Shown one piece after another: positions 10,292 to 20,078 of a DNA stretch of 64,000 nucleotides. The notes under the pieces were generated by a model that searched no databases, was not told where the DNA came from, and was given only the letters and a program-made list of their open reading frames with translations. How positions within the stretch are numbered: the first letter of the stretch is position 1; each line of letters starts with the position of its first letter. The stretch is from the NCBI GenBank assembly GCA_965203305.1, contig OZ241874.1:3720001-3784000 (forward strand), read 5' to 3'. Position numbers and translations under genes: made by a program. Source of the stretch: Bin80 sp965203305. GTDB lineage: Bacteria; Bacteroidota; Rhodothermia; Rhodothermales; Bin80.

Positions 10292-11554
10292 ATGTCGCCC
10301 TTTACTGATGTGCCGATGCACGCTCCGGTTGCTGGCCGGCGGATTGCACTATTCGCGGGGGCTTACAATCACATTTCGGACGGAGTTGCGCTCACGCTGA
10401 ACCGGCTGGTTCGCTATCTGGAACATCGTGGAGCGAGGGTGCTCATTTTTGCCCCGACCACAAGCAGGCCTCCTGCTCTTGAGCATGCCGGTACGCTGAT
10501 CTCTGTGCCGTCCGTGCCATTTCCGGGCCGCAGTGACTATCGCCTGACGGTTGGACTCTCTAGAAAATGCTGGTCGCGTCTGGGGGCATTCGAGCCAGAC
10601 ATCGTGCACATTGCGACCCCGGACTATGCCGGAGCACAGGCACTGCGATGGGCAAAATCCCGGAATATTCCCGCAGTCTCTTCCTATCATACGCACTTTG
10701 CATCTTACCTGAAGTATTTTGCGTCCTACAATCCGCTCTATCGTGCAGATATTCTTGAGAATACTGCCTGGCGGTACGGACGCTGGTTTTACAGCCAGGT
10801 CAAGCACATCTATGTTCCTTCCCCCAGCATTGCGGAAACATTGCGTTCCCAGGGGATTGCGGATGGTCTCAAAATCTGGGCCCGCGGAGTAGATTCAAAA
10901 CGATTTTCTTCTGGACATCGCAGTCAAACATGGCGTTCATCATACGGATTTGCCAAAGAGGATGTGGTGATTGCCTATGTGGGGCGGCTGGTCTGGGAAA
11001 AGAACCTTTCTGTTCTTGCGGAGGTGCTTGAGAGGCTGAATGCACTCGGCATTGCGCATAAAAGCCTGGTGGTTGGGGATGGCCCGGCACGGGATGCACT
11101 GCGTGAGCGACTCCCGAATACCGTGTTCACGGGTCCTCTGCACGGGGATGAACTTGCCACAGCCTATGCATCCAGTGACATCTTTCTGTTTCCCAGCGAA
11201 ACGGAGACCTTTGGCAATGTAACCCTGGAGGCAATGGCATCAGGGCTTCCTTCTGTATGCGCCAATGCAGGGGGCAGTGATCTTCTCGTACTTGATGGCA
11301 AGACGGGCTATCTGGCACCGCCGCAGGATTCTTCCGCGTTCCTTGCACATGTACGCAGACTTATTACAGACTCCTCTCTGAGAGAGAATCTGGGAAAAGC
11401 AGCCCGCAAGCGGGCAGCATCCTTTGAGTGGAACAATATCATGGGACATCTGGCCGGGTACTATCAGGAGATCTGGGAGCACTATCCAGCGCATCATGGC
11501 AGCGGGCTCGCCTCTGCCGGCTCTAATCTGCGCATTCAGAAGGCCGTTGCGTAG
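10292..11554 (+). CDS. Glycosyltransferase family 4 (alpha-mannosyltransferase/SQD2-like)
   Basis: A two-domain GT-B enzyme. The N-terminal domain carries IALFAGAYNHISDGVALTLNRLVRYLEHRG and DIVHIATPDYAGAQALRWAK. The C-terminal GT4 domain carries YVGRLVWEKNLSVLAEVLERL, VVGDGPARDALRERLP and the E-x7-E donor-binding motif in FPSETETFGNVTLEAMASGLPSV. The closest families I know are the MgtA/PimB-like mannosyltransferases and SQD2 sulfolipid synthases; I cannot decide the donor or acceptor. Starts at 10292 (ATG), 10286 (TTG) or 10316 (ATG) are all possible. The next glycosyltransferase follows after 2 bases, so the two probably act in one glycan or glycolipid pathway. Confidence 0.87.
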   Translation: MSPFTDVPMHAPVAGRRIALFAGAYNHISDGVALTLNRLVRYLEHRGARVLIFAPTTSRPPALEHAGTLISVPSVPFPGRSDYRLTVGLSRKCWSRLGAFEPDIVHIATPDYAGAQALRWAKSRNIPAVSSYHTHFASYLKYFASYNPLYRADILENTAWRYGRWFYSQVKHIYVPSPSIAETLRSQGIADGLKIWARGVDSKRFSSGHRSQTWRSSYGFAKEDVVIAYVGRLVWEKNLSVLAEVLERLNALGIAHKSLVVGDGPARDALRERLPNTVFTGPLHGDELATAYASSDIFLFPSETETFGNVTLEAMASGLPSVCANAGGSDLLVLDGKTGYLAPPQDSSAFLAHVRRLITDSSLRENLGKAARKRAASFEWNNIMGHLAGYYQEIWEHYPAHHGSGLASAGSNLRIQKAVA

Positions 11555-11556
11555 CT

Positions 11557-12636
11557 GTGCGCCTGCTGTTTGTTTCCCACTCGTTCCCTCCCGAGAATCA
11601 TCCTCTCGAAAGTATTGGGGGCATGCAGCGCGTGGCCGTGGAGCTTGCGGATGCACTGGCCAAAAGAAATGATCTGTGCTATCAGCAGCTGATCCTGCGC
11701 AGCTCCTGGAAGTGGCATCACATTCAGTGTGCCCCCTGGCTGGCGGCAACAGCGATGCGCCTGCACAGAATGGCTGCGAACAAAGAAATGGATGTCGTGC
11801 TGTTCTCGTCAATGGTTACGGGAGCACTGGCCACACTGATCCGTAGCACATGCACGGACGCAAACATCAAACTGGCCGCGATTGCACATGGCCGCGATGT
11901 AACGCTTCCCGGAATGTACCAGACCCTGCAAGTTCGCCGCACATTGAATGCTCTGGACCGTGTTCTGCCCGTCAGTCGGGCTACCGGGAAAGAATGTGCC
12001 AAACGGGGGATGCCTCCATCCCGCATTCAGGTAATTCCGAATGGGGTGATGATTTCAAGGTACACGCTTGGGTCCGGCAGTCGGGACAGTGGTTTGCAGC
12101 TGCTCAGCGTTGGTCGCCTGGTCAAACGGAAGGGGTTTGCCTGGTTTGTGGATCAGGTCATGCCCAGACTCCCTTCCAATGTCCATTATCGTATTGCAGG
12201 CACAGGACCAGAGAATGACGCAATTCAGAGGGCGGTGGCCTCGCGCGGGCTTGCGGGGCGTGTACACCTGCTAGGCCGCTGCTCTGATGAGCATCTCACG
12301 AAACTCTACAGCGAGTCTGATCTTCTAATTATGCCGAATTTGCCTGTTGGGGGAGATATGGAAGGCTTCGGGGTCGTCATGCTGGAAGCTGGCGTATCGG
12401 GAACCCCGGCGATTGCCGCAGATCTGGAAGGCATTCGGGATGTGATTACAGATGGAATCAATGGAAGACTCGTGCGGAGCGGGGATGCTGCAAAATTCAG
12501 GGAAGCGATTCTGAATTACCCCACAACCCCGGAAGTACGCGAACAAGCACACAAGCATACAGTCCAGAAATTCAGCTGGACAAGCGTTGCCGAACTCTAT
12601 GCCAGCCATCTTCATGATCTACAAACCCATGGGTAG
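11557..12636 (+). CDS. Glycosyltransferase family 4
   Basis: A second GT-B enzyme, 359 aa, starting with GTG 2 bases after the preceding glycosyltransferase, so the pair is translationally close. The N-terminal domain has LLFVSHSFPPENHPLESIGGMQRVAVELADAL. The C-terminal domain has LLSVGRLVKRKGFAWFVDQV, RIAGTGPENDAIQ, and the donor-binding region PNLPVGGDMEGFGVVMLEAGVSGTPAIA, where a DMEGFG replaces the more common E-x-FG spacing. It is likely a cytoplasmic or peripheral membrane enzyme using a nucleotide sugar. Substrates are unknown. Confidence 0.86.
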   Translation: MRLLFVSHSFPPENHPLESIGGMQRVAVELADALAKRNDLCYQQLILRSSWKWHHIQCAPWLAATAMRLHRMAANKEMDVVLFSSMVTGALATLIRSTCTDANIKLAAIAHGRDVTLPGMYQTLQVRRTLNALDRVLPVSRATGKECAKRGMPPSRIQVIPNGVMISRYTLGSGSRDSGLQLLSVGRLVKRKGFAWFVDQVMPRLPSNVHYRIAGTGPENDAIQRAVASRGLAGRVHLLGRCSDEHLTKLYSESDLLIMPNLPVGGDMEGFGVVMLEAGVSGTPAIAADLEGIRDVITDGINGRLVRSGDAAKFREAILNYPTTPEVREQAHKHTVQKFSWTSVAELYASHLHDLQTHG

Positions 12637-12816
12637 CACTGTTACCGATTGACACTGTCATGTCTCCCTGATCTGTCCCCTGCATACGCCTGAGGCATGA
12701 TGTAGCAACTCCCTGTACGAAGTATGGGCACAGTCACACAGCCTGATCAATGAACTCTGAGACACAGTACGGAGCATATTCCGCCCGGGTCTCCACTGCG
12801 AAATGACGAGTGTGTG

Positions 12817-13404
12817 CTAGGGGCAAGAGACCGTAACAAGTATTTTGCCCCCGTATTCCCCCTCTCGTGCCCCTTCTGGAATAAATACATCCCCTCCAAA
12901 CTGAAAATGTCTGGACCCGGTGTCCCCCTCTTCCCGGGTAAATCGAAAATCTCTTTCGAACAGAGTAAATGGCCCACCCGATTCTTTGGAATAGGCCCAC
13001 CGCAGACGAAATCTGAGATCGCTGCCGTCTGTATCTGATTTTCCATTGCTGTCAGACTCAACAAACCCAACATTGATCAAAATGTACCCCGCATTGAGTG
13101 AGGACAGGGACAGTTTGCCAATCATTGGATTGCCTTCAGGGGCGAGCTCGTTATCGTCATCATCCACATACGAGTATTTCCCATTGTTAGGAACAGGATC
13201 CCACTTCGCCGTTCTCGTCCCCTCCCCCAATCCTGGCACTTGCACTGTACCGTAATCCAGGTCCTGTACTCCGCCCAAGGTACATTCGGGATCCACACGA
13301 ACGAGTTTTATCCTCACGGGAACAATCCTGGAGTCGCTGCCACTTTGTGCAACAACTTTGGCAGCCAAGAGCACGACAAGTAGCGCAAAGCACAGAACTT
13401 TCAT
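12817..13404 (-). CDS. Secreted protein, DUF4402/spore-coat-U-like beta-sandwich
   Basis: A 195-residue protein with a clear signal peptide (MKVLCFALLVVLLAAKVVAQ). The mature part begins with a beta-strand pattern (VPVRIKLVRVDPEC, DLDYGTVQVPG) and ends GEYGGKILVTVSCP, a final strand closed by a cysteine. This layout recalls DUF4402 and spore coat U/CsuA-like domains, secreted beta-sandwiches that sometimes act as pilus-like or surface components. Two or three proteins of the same style occur at 34.6-36.8 kb and a fragment near 40.2 kb. No usher or chaperone is nearby. The family assignment is a pattern judgement, not a search result. Confidence 0.65.
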   Translation of the reverse strand: MKVLCFALLVVLLAAKVVAQSGSDSRIVPVRIKLVRVDPECTLGGVQDLDYGTVQVPGLGEGTRTAKWDPVPNNGKYSYVDDDDNELAPEGNPMIGKLSLSSLNAGYILINVGFVESDSNGKSDTDGSDLRFRLRWAYSKESGGPFTLFERDFRFTREEGDTGSRHFQFGGDVFIPEGAREGEYGGKILVTVSCP

Positions 13405-13622
13405 CCTGGGATTTCCCTCGGAGACACGAATATCCGGGATTTGCCGGGACGGGCTGACTTCAGAATAGTCTCCACCTCTGCTTTATCCCTCCCCGATTTC
13501 GCGTCGCCATAGCCTCGGCCAACTCCGCCTGAATATGTAACGGGAACGAAGGAGCTTCCCATACCCCTGCGCTGAACTCTTGCAACTTGTCCTTGAAGCC
13601 AGATCAGGTCAGTCGGGATGGA

Positions 13623-14837
13623 CTAAAAGACCATCTCGGCACACTCGCTCACGGACATTGCCAGGTCTTCCTGGCCTGTCTGGGCATACGCCTGAAACAG
13701 AGCTGCACAAATCTCCTGCACAGAGCGTCCCTCTTCCATCTCTGCGAGATTTCTGGCCTCTTCAAGTGGGAGAATTGAGTCCCAATACAGCCCCCTGCGT
13801 TCTTCTATAAGCAAATCAATCTCATCCTGAATAAATTGCTCTTCCTCTTCTGAGAGATCATCTCTCCGTGCACGCATGTCGTCATCTAGGGCAGAAATCT
13901 GAGCCTGCACCAAGTTCGCTTTATTGATGTAGGCTGCCCCCCAATTATAAAAGGCATCTGTGTACTCTGGATCAAGCTGTACCGCCATCTCCAGTTGCTC
14001 TATAGCCTCATCATACTGTTCATTTTGCAGGAGAAGGGAGCCATAGTTGTATCTGTAAATTTTGTTTTTCGGGTAATTCTGAACTGACTCTGCGTACTTT
14101 TCAAGCGCACGATCATTTTGCCCTGTTTGCCCATACGCATTCAGCAGAAAATCCTGCAATTCCGAACTGTCGGGATATATCCGGCTGGCCTCTTCCAGAA
14201 CGGGTATGGCATCCTGTACCTGACCAGGCGTGGTGAGATAAATTCGGGACAGGTAACTGTACACCTCATAATCGGGTCCACCATACTCTATGGCCAATTT
14301 CAGAGGCTTGATGGCATCCTGGGTATCCCCCGCTCCAATCAGGGCATACGCCCAGTTCATGTACGCTCCTGCCGAATCTGGAGATACAATCGAACTTGCC
14401 TGAAAATACCTGGCCGAATTCCGAAAGTGCTCCGCCTGCAGGCTGTCATCATCAGTCACAGACTGAGCATTGCCAAATTCTTCAATGCCCTGATAAAATG
14501 TCTGCCTATAAAAGATCTGCATCCGGTTGTTCACCTGCTCCCCTTCCCTGGGACGAAGCTCCACCACCCTGTTATATGCCTCCACCATTTCCTGTACATG
14601 CATCAAATATCCCTCCGCCAGGCTCTGTGAAGCCTGTGAATCATGGATGCGGGCCAAGAGATCCCAGGTCTTGTGGTCATCAGGCTTTTTTGCCAGCAAC
14701 TCCTGTGCGAGAGTCATTGCTTCCTCATATTCTCCTCGGTCAAGTGCACGATTTGCCTTGCGGAGTTGTGCCTGACTCTGAGGAACTACAGCCTGTACGG
14801 AAAAGACGAGTGCAATAATTAAAAGAGCCTGTTTCAT
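13623..14837 (-). CDS. Secreted tetratricopeptide repeat protein
   Basis: The ATG at 14837 gives a signal peptide (MKQALLIIALVFSVQAVVPQ) followed by consecutive TPR units: AQLRKANRALDRGEYEEAMTLAQ, WDLLARIHDSQA, AYMNWAYALIGAGDTQDAIKPL, VYSYLSRIYLTTPGQVQDAIPVLEEA, FLLNAYGQTGQNDRALEKY, YRYNYGSLLLQNEQYDEAIEQLE and DAFYNWGAAYINKANL. It is probably periplasmic and serves as a protein-interaction scaffold. A charged helical segment near residues 330-360 may be a coiled coil. The partner is unknown. The frame is open 8 codons upstream of the chosen start. Confidence 0.85.
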   Translation of the reverse strand: MKQALLIIALVFSVQAVVPQSQAQLRKANRALDRGEYEEAMTLAQELLAKKPDDHKTWDLLARIHDSQASQSLAEGYLMHVQEMVEAYNRVVELRPREGEQVNNRMQIFYRQTFYQGIEEFGNAQSVTDDDSLQAEHFRNSARYFQASSIVSPDSAGAYMNWAYALIGAGDTQDAIKPLKLAIEYGGPDYEVYSYLSRIYLTTPGQVQDAIPVLEEASRIYPDSSELQDFLLNAYGQTGQNDRALEKYAESVQNYPKNKIYRYNYGSLLLQNEQYDEAIEQLEMAVQLDPEYTDAFYNWGAAYINKANLVQAQISALDDDMRARRDDLSEEEEQFIQDEIDLLIEERRGLYWDSILPLEEARNLAEMEEGRSVQEICAALFQAYAQTGQEDLAMSVSECAEMVF

Positions 14838-15324
14838 GGTACTCGGAATAATGTTGTACAACGCCTGAATTTTACACGCAGGATACTGGCTGCTGGAATT
14901 TTATGAGTGTGGGTTCAACCCGTCTGAAACGCGAACATCATGTACACATTTTTTTTCTGGACGAAAGTTATGTTGCACTGTGCCGTGAAAACGCATGCGT
15001 CAAAAAAACAGACAACCGCTGGGGCCAACTGAATCCGCCAGTTTTATGCTCCCCCGAAAAGCAAATATACAAATCCAAGAGTTTTAGGTTCTGTCCTGAC
15101 AGTTACGGATCAAGGTCTGAAACTGGGCATTTGTAAAGAGAGGGGCTTGGAAGCATGAAGAGGCACTGGCGAAATTCTCACATATCCGCTGTATCGTACA
15201 CTGCAAGCATTCGCAAAACAATCACCGGCACCGAGCATCTGGACACTCAGAGATACAAGGTCGTTAGCCTTACGCTGTATAAAGTTACATGAACCAGAGT
15301 TGTGGTAGTTGAAACTCCCATCTA
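14838..15324. other. Intergenic region, TPR gene to recQ-like gene
   Basis: About 490 bases, AT-richer than the neighbouring genes. Short open frames here lack any recognisable protein character. It separates the housekeeping-like TPR gene from the probably acquired RecQ-like gene, and I see no repeats at its edges. Confidence 0.4.
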
Positions 15325-17487
15325 TCATTCCGCACCCCAAGCATACAGATTCCTTGTCAGCAAGGTCGCGGGAAAAACGAGTGGACAGCCGTGGTAACGC
15401 AGAAGTGCACCTGCCGTTTGCAATGTCCATCCGGTATGCGTCAACCCATCCAGCAGAAGCACGGGCTCGGAGACGGGATCAATAACCTTGAACTCTTCCG
15501 CCACATTCATCGCTCTCTGGATAGCGTTGCGGCGCGTTCTCTGTGGTTTCGCAGTTCCGTTCCGCCCAATCGCTTCCACTAGACGCAGTCCCAGCAGAGA
15601 TGCCACTTTCTCTGCCAGATGGGGCACATGTCGGGTTCCTGAATGAGGAGGAACAAATGTAACATATTTAACCCCATACTCTCGAACTTGATCATGCAAG
15701 GCATGCACAAAACCCTGAATCACAACATCGGGAAAATACAAGGCTGACTTCCTCGCGTTCCATATATCATCTCCTTGTCCTCCATCAAAGGCCTGCCGGA
15801 AGGCAAGACCTGTTTCCAGCATATATCCCGTTGGGATAGTGAGAAGGTTGTGTATCGGGTGAGAAGATATCTCGTTGTATGGCCACCTCTTTTTGGCGGG
15901 AATTCGAAAGGTTCGCTTTTCCATAAATACCTCTGCCTCACGGATTAAATCTCTTTGAGGCTCTGGTACCGAAGCCCCCAAGCATATCTGACACCTGCCG
16001 CAGGGCCTAGCATGTGGATCGTCCAGTGCTCGTTGTAGAAACTCCATGAGACAGTCCGTGTGCCTCATGTATTCTTGCATCTGCACACGATCTCTCTGTC
16101 GGGCATTCTTGATGCGGGCAATTCGTTCTGGTGGTATCTTGAAGTCAAGGATATCTGCCTGAGCATACCATTTCCAATCCCTCTCTTGTGTAACGGGAGC
16201 AGGAGATTCCAGCGAGGCCAGTTTCAGTATTTTCTTCACCAAGTCTTGGGGTAGATTGACCTGGGCTAGAATATCCTTGAGGCGTAGCCCATCTTCGGCA
16301 TCATCCAGCAACTCCATCACAGCATCAATTTCGGACTGGTCAGGAAAAGCATTGTCCATGAAAAAGTCAGTGATCTGTTCATCTTCCTCCCCGCGTAATA
16401 AAATCCCGTGGGCATCATCCAGTCTCCTGCCAGCCCGACCGACCTGCTGGTAATAATGGACTACGGAGGGTGGCCTCTGGAAGTGAAGGACAAAGGAGAG
16501 ATCCGGCTTGTCAAACCCCATCCCCAGTGCCACTGTAGATACCAATACATCAAGATTGTTATTTTGCAGGGCCGTTTCCAGTTCAATTTTGCGATCCTCC
16601 TTTCCGTAATAAGCAGCTGCATTTAATCCCTTGTGCACTAGCCAGTCTGCGACCAGGGAAACATCCTTGTGAGTCAGAGCATAGATGATCCCACTGCCTT
16701 GAATCAGCCCTTGTATAATGGCTTGATATATCCAGCCCAGTCTCTCCGCAGAGCCTGGCATATCGGGAATTCGATAGAGTAGTAGGCTTTTGCGAACCAG
16801 ATTGCCTCGATGAATTTGAATGTCGCGCCCCAACTGCTCCCGCACATCCCCGACAACCCTGTCGTTTGCGGTAGCGGTAGTTGCCACAATAGCAGAATTA
16901 CGTGGAATGCGCTCTTGAATCCGTCGGATGCGCTGAAAGTCAGGGCGAAAGTCATGCCCCCAGTCAGACAAGCAGTGCGCTTCATCTATGATCAGCATTC
17001 CAATTGCATGTTTTGCAAGCACAGGAAGCGTCTCATATTCAAAATCAACCGTGGCCAAACGTTCTGGCGTAACCATTAGTATGTCTACCCGATTTTTCGT
17101 AATCTGTGCGTGTAGCTCATTCAAGTTTTTGGCCACATCTCCCGAAAGCATCACCGCATTCAGTCCCACTGTCTTTGCCGCTTCACATTGATTACGCATA
17201 AGTGCTAGGAGCGGAGAAACCATCAAAGAAAGTCCCTTTCCTCTGCTCCGCAGTATCTTAGTGGCAATCATATACACCATGGTCTTCCCCCACCCCGTCG
17301 CTTGTACCACCAAGACTCTGTTCTCATTAATCAACTCCTGAATGCTCTCCCATTGACCATTACGAAATTGAGCATTGGGATCGTCAACTGCGTCCCGCAA
17401 ATACTGAAGTGCGATTTCTTTGAGGCTGGATGGGCGATTTTCCATGATAACTGTCACATCAGTATTTCTTGGACTTTCGACACTCAC
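15325..17487 (-). CDS. RecQ-family helicase with C-terminal phosphoribosyltransferase-like domain
   Basis: The N-terminal half is a RecQ-type SF2 helicase: Walker A ATGWGKT (63-69), DEAH (168-171, IIDEAHCLSDWGHDFRPDF), TTATAND, and motif VI YYQQVGRAGRR. A zinc-type CGRCQIC follows around residues 490-500. There is no HRDC domain. The last 200 residues resemble a type I phosphoribosyltransferase: YGVKYVTFVPPHSGTRH, then VLLLDGLTHTGWTLQTAGALL, which looks like a PRPP loop with one acidic residue where two are usual. RecQ proteins with such tails are known, for example in actinobacteria. The gene sits alone between housekeeping genes, so lateral gain is plausible. A role in DNA repair or defence cannot be decided. 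Confidence 0.85.
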   Translation of the reverse strand: MSVESPRNTDVTVIMENRPSSLKEIALQYLRDAVDDPNAQFRNGQWESIQELINENRVLVVQATGWGKTMVYMIATKILRSRGKGLSLMVSPLLALMRNQCEAAKTVGLNAVMLSGDVAKNLNELHAQITKNRVDILMVTPERLATVDFEYETLPVLAKHAIGMLIIDEAHCLSDWGHDFRPDFQRIRRIQERIPRNSAIVATTATANDRVVGDVREQLGRDIQIHRGNLVRKSLLLYRIPDMPGSAERLGWIYQAIIQGLIQGSGIIYALTHKDVSLVADWLVHKGLNAAAYYGKEDRKIELETALQNNNLDVLVSTVALGMGFDKPDLSFVLHFQRPPSVVHYYQQVGRAGRRLDDAHGILLRGEEDEQITDFFMDNAFPDQSEIDAVMELLDDAEDGLRLKDILAQVNLPQDLVKKILKLASLESPAPVTQERDWKWYAQADILDFKIPPERIARIKNARQRDRVQMQEYMRHTDCLMEFLQRALDDPHARPCGRCQICLGASVPEPQRDLIREAEVFMEKRTFRIPAKKRWPYNEISSHPIHNLLTIPTGYMLETGLAFRQAFDGGQGDDIWNARKSALYFPDVVIQGFVHALHDQVREYGVKYVTFVPPHSGTRHVPHLAEKVASLLGLRLVEAIGRNGTAKPQRTRRNAIQRAMNVAEEFKVIDPVSEPVLLLDGLTHTGWTLQTAGALLRYHGCPLVFPATLLTRNLYAWGAE

Positions 17488-17576
17488 CAGTAGGCATGGT
17501 GCTAGTTGGGGTTGCTTTTCACTTGACTAAAACTGCGGATAGTCAGGGGGTGATCCCTTTCTAACACTAATACCGC

Positions 17577-20078
17577 TTATTTCAGCATCCCCCGATTTTC
17601 CTGTACCTGAATCAGAGCAGGCAGGAAGAGCAGCGCAGCCAGAAGCGTCGCCCCAATGCCGGTAACCGCCAGCCCTCCCACCGTGTTCAGTCCAGGGTGG
17701 AAACTCAACAGGAGTCCTCCAAACCCGACCATGGTCGTCACCGCCCCCATGGTCACATGCTCTCCAGTGGTGCGCAGAATACGCCAGAGAGCACCCGCTC
17801 CCTCCTCCCGGTAACGGTGCACCAGATGAGCCCCTGCATCGTTTCCAATCCCGATGATCGCAGGAATCACGAGAAGGTTGTAAAAATTGAGCCGCACGCC
17901 AAATACCTGCATCAGCAAAATCATCCAGAAAATTCCGATCACAAGAGGGAGCATCGCCAGAAGTGCCCACCGAAATTTCCCGAAATTAATCCACATCAGG
18001 AGCGTCACGATAACCAGTGTCGCCAAAACCATGTACGGACTCTCCCGCTGCATGAGCCGCAAAACATCGGCAGCCACAATGGAGGCAGATCCCGCATGAT
18101 ATATATTTCCATCTTCGGTCGTAATGCCGGAGACATCTGCAGCAAATGCCATGGACTTGCGCCCGTCTGAGAGTCCGACTGCCGGCAGGATGATGATATA
18201 CCCGCCCAGTTCCCCTGACTTGGACATGAACCGCCTGCTGAGAAGCTCCGGCACATCCGCAATCTGTATGGGGACTCTTGTCTGCGCAGCCCTCCGAACC
18301 CGGTCCAGGTCTGTATTTCCCGCAAACACGGGATCGGACAACAAGGAATCCCGAATGTGGGCAATCCGTGCAATCTTCTCGACCTGCCTCTCCGAGGCCA
18401 GCGGAAAACGATCCTGAAGCGTTTCCACACCCCGGATTGTCGTCCGAAAACTGTCCGTACCTACTATATGCAGTACCGTGTCCTGCGCAATCCTGGCCCG
18501 CAAGGCCTCCGCTACCGCAGGAGTTTCTGCCGGGTCATTGACCACAATGTAGGCAGGATTTCTGCGATTGAAGTCGCTGTGTGCCCTCGCTACTTTCGAG
18601 TTCACGGCAATCCAGTCCTCGTATTCCGGTTCCAGAACCGAAAACCTGTACTCAAATTCCACCCGCGGGGCCATCAGCAGGGCGATGACCGTAACGGCAA
18701 TACATCCGACCAGAAGTCCGCGGGCTCCCGCCAGAGGTCCATGCACAAATGACTTTGCTGTCTGACTCCGCTCAAAATGCAGCAGCTTCCATCGCTCGCA
18801 CAGGACCAGAAGTGCCGGCAGAACATGGAGCATCAAAAGAAGCGCAATCAGCACACCAGTCCCCGCCAGAAACCCGAACTCGCTAAACCCCTTGAAGTCC
18901 GCTCCCATGAGTACATATAGTGCGGCGGCGGTCGTGAATGCTCCCACGGCAATCGCCTGCCCGGTACTCATGAATGTCTTCTCCGCCGCAGCCTCCACAT
19001 TCCGCCCGTTTCCGCGTTCTTCCATGTAGCGGGCATAAAAGTGTATTCCGTAGTCTATTCCCAGACCAAAGAGAACCAGCCCCAGGGTTGAACTGAACAG
19101 ATTCAGTGTCTCATAGACCAGAAAACCAATCGCTGCCGTCCAGATCAGGCTCATCAGGAGAGGAATTCCAATCAGCAGTGCAGTAACCGGTGCACGAGCA
19201 AGTTCAGACCAGACGGCCCGTCTGCCCCGAAGCTGTACCGCTTTCGCAAAGAAGTACCCCATCAAGACCAGAAGCACCGCCAATGCTCCCGCACCAAAGG
19301 ATCCCCTCACATCATCCGTAATTGTCCGTACCTCAGTGCGATGCCTCCACAGCCGGCCGGCGAGATAGGTTTCCATCTCCGCCTGATAGGATTTGGGATC
19401 CGCATCCTGTATGACACGCTCCAGTGCACCGTAGATTTCCTCAATGTACCCCACATCCGAGGATGAGCCTGCCACAAAGAAACGGGCAACCAAAATCGTG
19501 CTGTCCGCACTAACCAGATACTCCGGCCCTATAATCTGGTCAAAGATCTCTTCCAGAGATTCCACATCCGGGTCATCTTCCAGCTCCTCTTCATCATCCA
19601 GACTGAAAAAGAACGGATTTGCGGCGAGCTTCGCGTCGGTAATCTCATCTTCCAGCCATGTTTGCAGTGTATTCAGCTCCTCTTCCGTCGCAAAATACAG
19701 ACCATTGTCCGCCATGAATTCCGTATCCCTTCTCAGTTCCGCTCGCACAAAGAGAGGCTCATTCGTTGCAGAGTCGCGGAGTGCCATCGCACGCGGAACC
19801 AGAGCCTCGGCAAACGCAAGATTCGCCGCAAAGGAGGGACTTTCCATGGCGAGATCCACAGAAACCTCCCCCGCCCCTATCGTCTCTTTGATCTTTTCCA
19901 GAGACTGAACGCTCGGGTATGACCGGGGAATCAGGCTGGCAAAATCCGGGTCAATCTTGAGCCGCCCTGCGAGCAGAACAGCTCCCAGAGAGATCAGAAA
20001 AGCAATCCCCAGAACCAGACCCGGATGCCGGACAACAAAGCGGATCCAGCCCTGCAACCGGCTAAACAGCAGTGTCAT
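17577..20078 (-). CDS. MMPL/RND-family transporter
   Basis: An 833-aa RND-superfamily protein with the duplicated MMPL layout. TM1 lies at about 18-38 (LVLGIAFLISLGAVLLAG), followed by a large extracytoplasmic loop (about 40-260) rich in acidic residues. A first helix bundle contains GLVLFGLGIDYGIHFYARYMEERG, the conserved sterol-sensing-like GxGxDY motif. A second loop and a second bundle follow, the latter with LLVIPAIIGIGNDAGAHLVHRYREEG. This resembles hopanoid/lipid exporters such as HpnN, so a lipid or hydrophobic substrate is likely, but the substrate is unknown. Its ATG overlaps the upstream DUF3047 gene stop, so the two are translationally coupled. Confidence 0.9.
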   Translation of the reverse strand: MTLLFSRLQGWIRFVVRHPGLVLGIAFLISLGAVLLAGRLKIDPDFASLIPRSYPSVQSLEKIKETIGAGEVSVDLAMESPSFAANLAFAEALVPRAMALRDSATNEPLFVRAELRRDTEFMADNGLYFATEEELNTLQTWLEDEITDAKLAANPFFFSLDDEEELEDDPDVESLEEIFDQIIGPEYLVSADSTILVARFFVAGSSSDVGYIEEIYGALERVIQDADPKSYQAEMETYLAGRLWRHRTEVRTITDDVRGSFGAGALAVLLVLMGYFFAKAVQLRGRRAVWSELARAPVTALLIGIPLLMSLIWTAAIGFLVYETLNLFSSTLGLVLFGLGIDYGIHFYARYMEERGNGRNVEAAAEKTFMSTGQAIAVGAFTTAAALYVLMGADFKGFSEFGFLAGTGVLIALLLMLHVLPALLVLCERWKLLHFERSQTAKSFVHGPLAGARGLLVGCIAVTVIALLMAPRVEFEYRFSVLEPEYEDWIAVNSKVARAHSDFNRRNPAYIVVNDPAETPAVAEALRARIAQDTVLHIVGTDSFRTTIRGVETLQDRFPLASERQVEKIARIAHIRDSLLSDPVFAGNTDLDRVRRAAQTRVPIQIADVPELLSRRFMSKSGELGGYIIILPAVGLSDGRKSMAFAADVSGITTEDGNIYHAGSASIVAADVLRLMQRESPYMVLATLVIVTLLMWINFGKFRWALLAMLPLVIGIFWMILLMQVFGVRLNFYNLLVIPAIIGIGNDAGAHLVHRYREEGAGALWRILRTTGEHVTMGAVTTMVGFGGLLLSFHPGLNTVGGLAVTGIGATLLAALLFLPALIQVQENRGMLK

